Shown: positions 57,801 through 64,000 of the stretch, piece by piece
Layout of the letters: each line of letters begins with the position of its first letter
Numbering within the stretch: position 1 is the stretch's first letter
From: Mauremys mutica
Taxonomy: Eukaryota > Chordata > Testudines > Geoemydidae
DNA: 64,000 nt
Direction: 5' to 3'
Assembly: GCF_020497125.1 (NCBI RefSeq)
Contig: NC_059075.1
Coordinates: forward strand, 40,584,003 to 40,648,002
The notes under the pieces: model-generated
Told to the model about the DNA's origin: nothing
Database searches by the model: none
What the model saw: the letters and a program-made list of their open reading frames with translations, nothing else
Made by a program: the position numbers and the translations under genes

Positions 57801-60101
57801 ATAACTTAAGTCGCTTAGGGGTGTGAAAAAGCCACCCCCTGAGCGACGCAAGTTATAGTGTCCACACTAGCGCTATGTCGGTGTGGGAGACGCTCTCCCT
57901 CTGATGTAGCTTCTGCCTCCTACAGAGGTGGAGTAATTATCCCAATGGGAGAGCTCTCTCTTGTTGACATAGAGCATCTTCACGCTGTGCCGATGTAGCG
58001 CTTCTAGTGTAGACTAGCTGTAAAAAAAAAACAAAACAAAACAAAACAAAAAAAACCAAACCCCATTACCTCTTGGTAAAGGGTAGAGGAGATAGTTGCT
58101 GGGGTGGCTGTAAACTTCAGGCCTGAAGCAATAGCAAAGCGTCGCCAGCCAGCAGGAATCATGCGGCTGTTGAAGATCTCAGAGACAAAAATGGCCTTTA
58201 TAATCAGACTCTCAATCTGAGGAAGGCTGGGAGAGGAATGCAGAGCAGAGCAAGAGCACAGTCTATCAGCGCGCTGCAGACACACTTAGCCAAATTACCT
58301 GCAGCCTTATCTGTACAGAGTGAGCCTATTACTGAACAGCCTTAATGAAAATGCAGCTGCTCCCTCCCGGTCTCCCCAGTCGGAGATATTCAGTGGGGAA
58401 TGGAAAAGTGGAAGTGGTGGGCTTGCAGTTCTCTGTTTGATTTTTTTTTTTTTTTTTTTTGTTCAAATTGGAGGCAGAGCTAGTTGGCTCTGGGCTTTGG
58501 TGATAGGATACACAGAGTCTTTCACCTCTATTTTTGTCAACCTTAAGTAATGACAGCTGCTCAGTAGCCCATGTAAAATGGCCTCAGGTCTACCACCCAA
58601 ACCACCATATCACATGGCACTATTTAGCATGCATGTCTAGTGGCAGTCTCAGCACAGACCCAGAATTGAATGGGCCACTGAGCCTAAATTTATTTTGTTC
58701 CCTCCAAGGGCATTCATCCAGAGCAAGGTGTGAGGGATATTTGCCTTGCTGCTGCCCATGTATGATCATTCTGGGGTAATATAAGATGTCACTCTCCAGC
58801 TGTCAACTTGGCACTAGCATGCAATAAACTATAAAACAAGCCCCTGAGTTCTCACTAAATGTTTTTTAAAATTGATTTTACTGCTCTTGGGTTCTGTTTT
58901 TCCTGAGCATTTCTGTTCTCTATGCCCTCCCTTCTCCAGAAGTACTCAGCAGATCACTACACTCCTTTCCCCTCAGACCTTGCTTTTTTGTCAGAGCAAG
59001 TGGCTGCTGCTTGTGGGTTCCAGGGCTTCCAAGCTGAAGCAGGGATCCTGAACTACTATCACTTCGATTCTTCGCTGGGAATTCACGTAGATGAGTCTGA
59101 GCTGGACCATTCTCAGCCTCTCTTATCATTCAGGTGAGTCGGGGGAAGGGCTTGTGTACTGTGGAGGGGCGGCACATCCATTTATTTTCTGTTGAATGCA
59201 TGTTTTTGTAAACTAATGTAAGGTTACAGGAGACCCATGAAACTTAGTGGCAAATTGTCTGTCTGTAACCTTTCACCTCTGGAGACTTGAAGAGCAGGGA
59301 TGCTGTAGGTCAGGAGTGAGGTGCATAAGCAGAGCTGTGCATGAAAAGGGCACAGGATTTGAATTACAGTGGATGCTGCTCCTCAGGATTGAGGGGCACA
59401 TCAGCAGAGTTGGAGACCCAAGACTGGAATAGCTGAATGGCAGGGGAGTGCTGAAGGGCAGGAATGAAATCCATCAGCAGAGCTCCTGCCCAACTTAAAC
59501 CAATGCACAGTTAGTCTGTTTTACGTGCACTAAACTTAAAGTGGTAACAGAGGAATTTAGCTGATTAAAATCCTCCTGTTTCTGCACATAATTATTATTT
59601 CACTAACTGAGCTTTCCCTTCTGTGTGTGTTTTCTCTCTCTCCTCTCACTCCCACCGCAACCTCTCATGCTTCCCAGTTTTGGACAATCCTCTATATTTT
59701 TGTTGGGGGGCCTGAAGCGTGATGAAGCCCCAACAGCCATGTTCATGCACAGTGGGGACATCATGGTAATGTCCGGCTTCAGCCGCCTGCTGTACCATGC
59801 TGTCCCACGGGTCCTCCCCAACCCTGAGGGGACTGCTTTGCCCTCGTGCCTGGAGCAGGCATTCCTCTCAGACTTTCCTGACCGCTCAGTCATTGAGCAC
59901 TGCTCTGAAGAGGACTGGCAGATCTGTACCAAGTATTTGCAGACTTCCCGCATTAACATGACCATCAGACAGGTGCTGGCTGTGGGTCAGAGCTTTCCAG
60001 ATGAGTCCAGGAGAGAGAAAGAATGGGATGCAACCTCTGAAAGCTGTTACCACCAGGAGGATGGCGAAGTCAAGCGTCACAAACTGAATACAGACAGCTG
60101 A
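36675..60101 (+). CDS. ALKBH1: ALKBH1, Fe(II)/2-oxoglutarate-dependent nucleic-acid dioxygenase, complete
   Basis: ALKBH1 is an AlkB-family dioxygenase that demethylates m1A in tRNA and makes 5-formylcytidine at position 34 of mitochondrial tRNA-Met. Six exons (36675-36824, 48387-48495, 52090-52252, 57265-57355, 58940-59133, 59678-60101) join to 1131 nt, giving 376 aa (human 389). The catalytic set is complete: H220-x-D222 in [11 protein letters not shown] and H276 in [10 protein letters not shown] bind iron; R327 and R333 in SRINMTIRQ bind 2-oxoglutarate. All are offset by 11 from the human numbering I know. Most of the shorter length is a missing linker after VIDFSAA at the end of exon 1. 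Introns are GT-AG; intron 1 (11,562 bp) is packed with repeats. The first ATG was chosen because MAKMAAA parallels the human start. Confidence 0.97.
36938..37088. repeat. Penelope terminal fragment in ALKBH1 intron 1
   Basis: CTTGTGGCACCTTAGAGAC and, in reverse, GTCTCTAAGGTGCCGCAAG form an imperfect fold-back around AAGCTTTCATGGGC. Same family as 33088-33263. It starts 114 bp after the exon 1 donor, at the edge of the CpG island. Confidence 0.8.
37985..38538 (+). mobile_element. CR1 LINE fragment, internally deleted
   Basis: The frame-shifted coding text corresponds to [17 protein letters not shown], then [18 protein letters not shown] and [12 protein letters not shown] segments. It jumps directly to the CR1 3' terminus CTATGATTCTATGATT. 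Plus strand, in ALKBH1 intron 1. The preceding 37089-37984 shows nothing recognisable. Confidence 0.75.
38551..38709. repeat. Short hAT-like MITE
   Basis: CAGGAGTAGTCAATAGG and ATTGACTACCCTG are inverted ends about 160 bp apart. No clear target duplication. Confidence 0.55.
39337..39551. repeat. hAT-like MITE, 215 bp
   Basis: Ends CAGGGGTTCTCAAAC and GTTTGAGAACGACTG. The flanks GTTTAAGC (39329-39336) and TTTTAAGT (39552-39559) agree at 6 of 8 bases. Confidence 0.7.
39826..40085 (+). mobile_element. LINE 3' end fragment (copy 1)
   Basis: The plus-strand frame reads [19 protein letters not shown] with stops nearby, followed by a 3' UTR. The same text in reverse orientation lies at 50215-50870. 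It is the C-terminus of a non-LTR retrotransposon distinct from CR1; the clade is not determined. Confidence 0.6.
40981..42128. mobile_element. Non-autonomous hAT-like element with G-rich core
   Basis: The left end CTCCTGAGGGTATTCTGC and the right end GCAGAATTTCCTCAGGAG are inverted repeats. Possible duplication CCAGTGCT / TAAGTGCT (6 of 8). The middle (about 41240-41700) repeats GGGGxxCTGGxTGxxGGGGGCTCAG-like units and has no real gene. Confidence 0.65.
42129..43068. other. ALKBH1 intron 1, no feature seen
   Basis: AT-rich intronic DNA without recognisable repeat ends or coding signal; the same holds for 40086-40980. Confidence 0.4.
43069..43531. repeat. MITE split by a CR1 3' end
   Basis: The outer ends AAGGCTGTGTCTACGCTAC and CTAGTGTAGACATAACCTT are inverted. 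The middle 43174-43349 is a CR1 3' terminus on the minus strand. Confidence 0.7.
43174..43349 (-). mobile_element. CR1 3' terminal fragment nested in a MITE
   Basis: ATCATAGAATATCAGGGTTG with GAAGGGACCTCAGG is the complement of the CR1 3' end, as in 55561-56340. Truncated to about 175 bp. Confidence 0.8.
43532..44643. other. ALKBH1 intron 1 with a hAT end fragment
   Basis: CAGTGGTTTTCAAACTGCAG at 43920 is a typical hAT left end, but no partner end follows. Otherwise nothing recognisable. Confidence 0.4.
45213..46677 (+). mobile_element. Young 5'-truncated CR1 LINE
   Basis: It starts within the reverse transcriptase at TVPHEELL and ends with the CR1 tail TTCTATGATTCTATGA. It is inserted into the hAT minisatellite; tacac at both junctions may be a short target duplication. 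Confidence 0.88.
45216..46253 (+). pseudogene. CR1 reverse transcriptase, C-terminal part, frame intact
   Basis: About 345 codons stay open: [19 protein letters not shown], then [43 protein letters not shown] and [11 protein letters not shown]. The catalytic FADD box reads FADV here (GTC in place of an Asp codon). The N-terminal endonuclease and most palm motifs are missing by 5' truncation, so the copy cannot be active. An ATG-like start further upstream is only in the minisatellite. Confidence 0.85.
47366..47602. repeat. MITE with TCTACGCT-type ends
   Basis: The left end AAGGCTATGTCTACGCTAC and the right end AGTATAGACATAGGC are inverted. About 237 bp, non-coding. Confidence 0.65.
47690..47930 (+). 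repeat. MIR-like SINE upstream of ALKBH1 exon 2
   Basis: CAGTTCTGGCTCTGACTCA, CCTTGGCCAAGTCATTTTA, CTTAGTTTCCCTTTCTGTA and GGGATTGTGATGAG follow the MIR core in order. About 450 bp before exon 2; the rest up to 48386 has no recognised feature. Confidence 0.75.
48387..48495 (+). CDS. ALKBH1: ALKBH1 coding exon 2
   Basis: Residues 51-86 plus one base, [20 protein letters not shown] through YGLDGYP. Acceptor taccag, donor gtaagt. Confidence 0.95.
49003..49329 (-). repeat. Harbinger terminal copy in ALKBH1 intron 2
   Basis: This stretch matches 702-1023 base for base over most of its length, including CAAAAGTTCGCGGGGC and the end GTGTAGACCAGGCCT. The palindrome at 919-944 is degraded here. Confidence 0.85.
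49330..50210. other. ALKBH1 intron 2 block, possible old LTR
   Basis: CTCTTATAAAGCCCAGGTG near 50057 is TATA-like, and the flanking text resembles an LTR promoter region, but I could not find paired ends or a duplication. No gene. Confidence 0.25.
50215..50870 (-). mobile_element. LINE 3' end fragment (copy 2)
   Basis: The minus-strand frame reads [20 protein letters not shown], then [17 protein letters not shown] and [19 protein letters not shown], broken by several stops. Cys/His spacing around CPF and HIYIDC resembles the zinc-knuckle C-terminus of some LINE reverse transcriptases. Same family as 39826-40085. Confidence 0.65.
50930..51065 (+). repeat. MIR-like SINE, internally deleted
   Basis: GGTTCTATTCCAAGCTTTGC, GTGTGACCTAGGATAA, then AGAGTGCTTTGAGAACACC and a short ATT run. 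The central MIR part is missing. Confidence 0.55.
51066..52089. other. ALKBH1 intron 2, 3' part
   Basis: Only a (GA)n tract at about 51538-51554 and a T run near 51467 are notable. Nothing else recognised. Confidence 0.45.
52090..52252 (+). CDS. ALKBH1: ALKBH1 coding exon 3
   Basis: Residues 87-140 plus two bases, (G)[16 protein letters not shown] through QSQEHL. Acceptor ggccag, donor gtgagt. Confidence 0.95.
52310..52587 (+). mobile_element. CR1 3' UTR fragment
   Basis: GGAATTTTCCCACAGGTCAG, TTGCCTTCCTTTGCAGCATG, GGAGGTCAGATTAAATGATC and TTGTCCCTTCTGGCCTT parallel the 3' UTR of the CR1 at 46.3-46.7 kb. It begins 57 bp after ALKBH1 exon 3. Confidence 0.75.
53351..53661 (-). mobile_element. 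hAT MITE, 311 bp, inverted copy with perfect duplication
   Basis: It is the reverse orientation of 5810-6122. Ends CAGGAGTTGGCAACC and GGTTGCCTACCCCTG. GTCTAGAA is duplicated at 53343-53350 and 53662-53669. Confidence 0.9.
53670..55560. other. ALKBH1 intron 3, no feature seen
   Basis: No recognisable repeat or exon; open frames are short. 52588-53342 is likewise featureless. Confidence 0.4.
55561..56340 (-). mobile_element. CR1 LINE, 5'-truncated
   Basis: The minus-strand frame (56292-55648) is open for 214 codons: [56 protein letters not shown] and [18 protein letters not shown]. The 3' end is two TCATAGAA units at 55561. The copy contains only the last part of the reverse transcriptase. 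Confidence 0.88.
56341..57264. other. ALKBH1 intron 3, 3' part
   Basis: Nothing recognised up to the exon 4 acceptor. Confidence 0.4.
57265..57355 (+). CDS. ALKBH1: ALKBH1 coding exon 4
   Basis: Residues 141-171, (R)[18 protein letters not shown] through HYNWDTK. Acceptor ttttttag, donor gtattt, phase 0. Confidence 0.96.
57774..58020. repeat. MITE with TCTACACT-type ends, followed by an A-rich tract
   Basis: CAGGTCTACACTACAGCTT and CTAGTGTAGACTAGCTG are inverted ends. An A/C homopolymer-like tract (58021-58063) follows directly. A T run of about 22 is at 58440-58461. Confidence 0.65.
58940..59133 (+). CDS. ALKBH1: ALKBH1 coding exon 5 (HxD motif)
   Basis: Residues 172-235 plus two bases: [16 protein letters not shown], then [15 protein letters not shown] and the iron-binding IHVD (H220, D222). 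Acceptor ctccag, donor gtgagt. Confidence 0.97.
59678..60101 (+). CDS. ALKBH1: ALKBH1 coding exon 6 and stop
   Basis: Residues 236-376: [20 protein letters not shown], iron ligand H276 in YHAVPR, 2-oxoglutarate ligands R327 and R333, and the tail [12 protein letters not shown] before TGA. Acceptor ttcccag. Confidence 0.97.
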
Positions 60102-62882
60102 GATGGCTTGGACTGGGTCGGTAACCTCCCAGGTGGGACAGATGGTTCAGGTGACCACATGGAGCCCCATCCAGTCGGGGAGAGAATAGGGGATTCCAGC
60201 AGAATAGTTGTGATCTTTAGTGGTAAGATGGTGGTGGTGGGGACAAGAGGAGGGTCTGTGAAGGGGAGGAAAGATGCTCATGTGGCCAAAGGATAGGGCT
60301 GGGACTCGCCTCTGTTTCCAGCTTTGTCATGAAATTACTGTGTGACATTGAGCAAATAACTTCCTCTCTGCACCTTAGTTTCCCCATCTGTAAAATACCC
60401 CCATCACAGGGATTGTGAGGCTCAATTCATTAAAGCTTGCTAAAGCACTTCGAGATTCTTGGATAGAAGGTGCTAGCAAAGGGAAGGATGTGGTTGCTCT
60501 TATGTTAAAGTAAATTATTTCATTTACAAAGCCCAGTTGAAGTGCTCTGCTGATCATGCACAAGTTTGAATGGCAACATGTGTCTGAATGGGCATCTGCT
60601 TACAGCGCTTTTAATATGGGGCCACATCTGCAGCTCATATTGATTCAGCTCTCAGAAGCCAGAGGCTACCCGAAACATGCTCTGAAGAAGGCTTGCTGTA
60701 TTTGCTGGAGTCCTGCCCTCTGGCTGGCTGTTTACACCCCACAATCTGCAGCAGAGACTCATCTCATGAGTAGGACTGGGTGGGCTGTTTTAAATACCTC
60801 AGGTTTTAGAGCACAATAATTAGGGCCAGGCTTCTCTGGAATACCTACTGATTTCTGTTCAGGCCTCCTCCCATGCCCCTTGTGTGACTGAGCCCTAGAT
60901 CCCATTCTTCAGAATCGATCCTTCTAGTTGTCTGCAGAATGCGGTCTCTGCAGTCCCTGCTTGGCTCCTTTAAGGAGCAGCATGAGGAGAATGGCTTACA
61001 AGCAGGAACAATGAAGTTGTAAATTAAGTACCAAAAAAAGAAATTAATCAGTGACTATCGCTATTGCCCAAAAGGTAATTGTATTTAAACAAAATAAGGA
61101 AAACACTGGCTTCTGTGCCCATCTTCTTTAGGACTCAGACCTTCCTATCGGCTTTTTAATGCAATTTTAATTGTTTGAGGGCAACGCTCTATCCCAGGGG
61201 TATTTTGTCATGCTTTCCCCATGAATACACTTACTCTGTTTTTAAATTAAAGATTTCTATCTCTCTTGGAGAGTTTTTTTTTTCTTTTCTCCCGTTTAGT
61301 TATTTTTCTGTATTGTTAATGCTGCTGCATCCCTTTTGCTGTTTCCTTCAGGGTTCTCTTGGATGTGCTAAGTGTGCCATCCACCAGCTGTGTAAAAGGA
61401 ACCCTACATAGGGCTTCAGGGCCACTTGGTTTATATGGTGCTTGGTTTTTTGTCGGGCTGTATGAGAGAGGTGCTACCTTCAATGCCTCTTGGCTAAGTT
61501 CCACTCTATCATGGACTTGGTATCTCTTTCTGTTGGGAAACGACGTCTGATCTGTTTATTACTTACAGAACGAACTCTTCAGACCAGGGACTGTCTTTCT
61601 TTGTGTGTGGACAGTGCCTTGCACAATACCAATACATAATATTGGTGGGCTCCTGCAAATGGATGGATAAGGGGATTAGATGGGGATTTTCCATCTCTGA
61701 CCTTTGTGGTTCTGCACCAAAAATGTTCCCCAAATATCTTAGTACTTACTGTACTTAACATTTTCCTCATAGGTAAGTCTTGGGGGAGCAGAGGCTGTCA
61801 TGAATAAATGCCGTAGTATGGCTGCATGAAAACTAAAGGTCTCTGGTATTTGAATAAGCCCCAGAAAATATCAGAGAGCACATTAGCAGCATCTAAAAGG
61901 CAAAATTCTTGCTCTGTTTTGTAAAGGGCTAAGTTAGAGATCATTGAGGGCTGAGAATTCATAATGAATTCACTACTTGCTTTGAACTGCATTATTCCAG
62001 ATCTTTGCTTCAGTCTTGAGCACTCCAGTCATAATTTCCCCATTAGCAACTGGAAAAGTGTCTAAAATCAGCTCTGTCCAAGTTTAGAAAGTGAATGTTA
62101 CCACTGTTTTTTTTTTTTAAGGGACTACGCCCAGGTCGATAGGCTCAAGATGCAGATAATAACCCCTGTCCCCTCTGGGTGGACATTCTATTTTTAAACA
62201 TCCCCAGCATAGGTTTAAATCCAGGATATCTGCAAGGAGAGCAGCAAAGGTCCATCTGATCAGCAAACATTGAAAAATAGATAGGACAAAGCTCTAATGG
62301 TTAGACAACAGTGAACCAACCTGCTCTGGCCCCTTCCACGGGATGGACAGTATGGGAGTTAAGTCAGCCTTTTGCATCTCTGATTTCTGTGATTCCCTAG
62401 AAACCAAGGGCCAAGTGATGAATAGATCCTTCTGTTGTTCCAAATAAGGGATTGCAATGAAACAAGATTCAGCCCTTCCTGAGGTTCAGAAACTGGAAGA
62501 CTTTTTTTGAATTTTAAACCCTTGCAGAAAGCTTGAGATGTCTGCAATTGCAATCAATGTAAGCAGGCTGATGGTCATTAGAGATGGGGAGGTCATTGAA
62601 GCCATGTGCTTGGATTTCCTGACAGACAAGCTAGGAATTTGTTGGTTATGTTTGGAAGGGGTAACAGTTTGTAATCAGTAATTACAGTGTGTGCTGACTG
62701 TGATGACATCCAGTAACTAAAGATTCATAATATTTTAGCTACGTGCTGGGCCATCCAATAGGTGAGAGATCCATAACCACCTCTGTATCTAGATGTCAGA
62801 AACTGGAAAACAGCAAAACAGAAGCACAAATAAATATGCGCATATGAGGGGCACCAAATGGAGTGAGAGTGTCCTGAACTAA
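60102..62882 (+). other. ALKBH1 3' UTR and downstream intergenic DNA
   Basis: No further coding exon is recognised after the ALKBH1 stop. Candidate poly(A) hexamers are ATTAAA at 60429-60434 (inside a MIR-like SINE) and ATTAAA at 61246-61251, followed by a T-rich stretch; neither is decisive. The interval holds a MIR-like SINE (60300-60480), a fragment at 61565-61650 related to 9815-9930, and otherwise AT-rich DNA with nothing recognisable. Confidence 0.5.
60300..60480 (+). repeat. MIR-like SINE after ALKBH1
   Basis: TTACTGTGTGACATTGAGCA, CTTAGTTTCCCCATCTGTA, GGGATTGTGAGGCTCAATTC and TAAAGCACTTCGAGATT follow the MIR order well. Confidence 0.8.
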
Positions 62883-63210
62883 GGCCCATCCACACTACAA
62901 GACTACCCAGATGTGAAACTTTCATTTGACCTGATTACAACAAAGAGGGTTATGTCCACACAGCAGTTCTTTCCTAGTATAACTCAAGTTTGTGCATCCA
63001 TACCTACCACACTAACTAACCATGTTTATTGGTGCATTCTGGGAAAATCTGGACAGCTATTCCATAGTGCTTCAGAGGACAACGTCCAGGGTTCATGAAT
63101 ACAAAGTGGCAACAGCAGCATGGGAAGCAAAGCTCTCTGGGTTGTCCCATTACATAGAGTGGGAGGAAGGATGGGTCAGACTTTGAGGGTCCATCTATGC
63201 TGCAAACTTA
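62883..63210. repeat. Degenerate Harbinger-like repeat
   Basis: AAGGCCCATCCACACTAC at the left, GGTGCATTCTGGGAAAATC inside and GGGTCCATCTATGCTGC at the right resemble the non-coding ends of the Harbinger element at 1-1023. Diverged; limits approximate. Confidence 0.4.
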
Positions 63211-63297
63211 GTGTTATGAGCTGGTTACAGGAAGACAAGTATGTGACAACTTTAGGCCATTGGTAAGTGAAACGCACTGGTTACCAACATGCTATGG

Positions 63298-64000
63298 CAG
63301 GGGTGACCAAACCACAGCTAGTGAGCTGCATGCGTAGGGTGACCAGATGTCCTGATTTTATAGGAACAGTCCCGATTTTTGGGTCTTTTTTCTTATATAG
63401 GCTCCTATTACCCCCCCACCCCCGTCATGATTTTTCACATTTGCTGGTTGATCACCCTACGCATGCGGCTCTTTTACAGTTAAAGTGCAGTTCATGGAAC
63501 CCCCACATACCTCCCCCCCATTCTCCGCCTACCACACTGCAGGGGGAGCTCTGGGCTTCTGCTCTGCAGCAAAGTGGTAGGGCTGGGGGGGTTCTGCCAG
63601 AGATGACTGCTGCCTGCTGAGAGTGAGGGGCTCAGTTTAAAGGTTCACCCCACACACACCCCTGCATGTCCCCCCTTTTTACCTTCAGCAGCCCCTCCCT
63701 GCACCTCCCAGATGTTGGGTTCCCCATGGAGCAACAGGAGCAAACAGCTGACACCTGCAGGGAGGGGCTGTTGCTTTAGCTCCTGGGATAGAGGCAGTAG
63801 CAAAAGCAGTAGCTGTCCTTGCAACTCCCAGCTGTTTTCCACTGCCTCTCCCCATGGTCTCAGCTCCCAGCTTGCAAGCTCCAGCAGCTGCTGTACAGTG
63901 AGTGGGCCTGATGGCAAACCCTGGCAAAAACGAGGCGGGGAGGAGACATGTAACCCCCCCCACCCCCCTCCGATGCATCACCTCTGGCTTCTGTCCAGCA
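63298..64000. mobile_element. hAT-like element cut by window end, interrupted by a MITE
   Basis: It starts CAGGGGTGACCAAACCACAG. At 63327-63467 a 125-bp MITE is inserted, after which the interrupted text resumes with GCATGCGGCTCTTTTACAG. The rest (63480-64000) is C/G-rich with no recognisable gene, and no right end is seen. Confidence 0.55.
63335..63459. repeat. 125-bp MITE, copy 2, nested
   Basis: The ends TAGGGTGACCAGATGTCC and ATCACCCTA match the copy at 10494-10615. The flanks TGCATGCG (63327-63334) and CGCATGCG (63460-63467) agree at 7 of 8. Confidence 0.85.

Noticed and set aside
63267..63981. Open frames near the window end
   Set aside because: They cross the nested MITE boundary and C-rich repeat; no conserved motif.

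Overview
The window is vertebrate nuclear DNA, most likely from a turtle or tortoise, with a crocodilian as the alternative. Genes are split by GT-AG introns. CR1 LINEs, a Penelope-like element with a GIY-YIG domain, Harbinger-type and hAT DNA transposons, MIR-like SINEs and a solo LTR fill the rest. The species assignment rests on recognising repeat families by eye, not on a search.

Three protein-coding genes are complete, and every exon could be placed by reading through the splice sites. SNW1 (+ strand, 11551-29325, 14 coding exons, 536 aa) encodes the spliceosomal and transcriptional coregulator SKIP. SLIRP (- strand, 36554-29941, 4 exons, 103 aa) encodes a mitochondrial RRM protein. ALKBH1 (+ strand, 36675-60101, 6 exons, 376 aa) encodes a Fe(II)/2-oxoglutarate dioxygenase. 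The same three genes are neighbours on human chromosome 14q24.3. SNW1 and SLIRP are tail-to-tail, with 615 bp between stop codons. SLIRP and ALKBH1 are head-to-head, with 120 bp between start codons inside a CpG island, so one short promoter serves two genes whose products both act on mitochondrial RNA.

Layout. 1-11177 is intergenic and repeat-rich: a Harbinger end with a Myb-like ORF, an old CR1, a nested pair of DNA transposons, a Tc1/mariner-like element carrying a hairpin minisatellite, and MITEs. 11178-11550 is the SNW1 promoter, with three ZNF143-type motifs. SNW1 introns hold a solo LTR (15719-17073), a MIR and a MITE. SLIRP introns hold hAT elements, a 79-bp-arm hairpin and an internally inverted Penelope element. 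The 11.6-kb ALKBH1 intron 1 holds CR1, hAT and LINE fragments and a 2.6-kb hAT element interrupted by a CR1. 60102-64000 is the ALKBH1 3' UTR and downstream intergenic DNA, ending in a nested pair of DNA elements.

I found no undescribed gene system. The most interesting signals are the promoter architectures and several insertion structures dated by target-site duplications (TSDs). Long open frames in the GC-rich parts (7.6-8.4, 11.3-12.1, 31.4-31.9, 36.1-36.9 and 44.6-45.2 kb) are composition effects or repeats, not genes.
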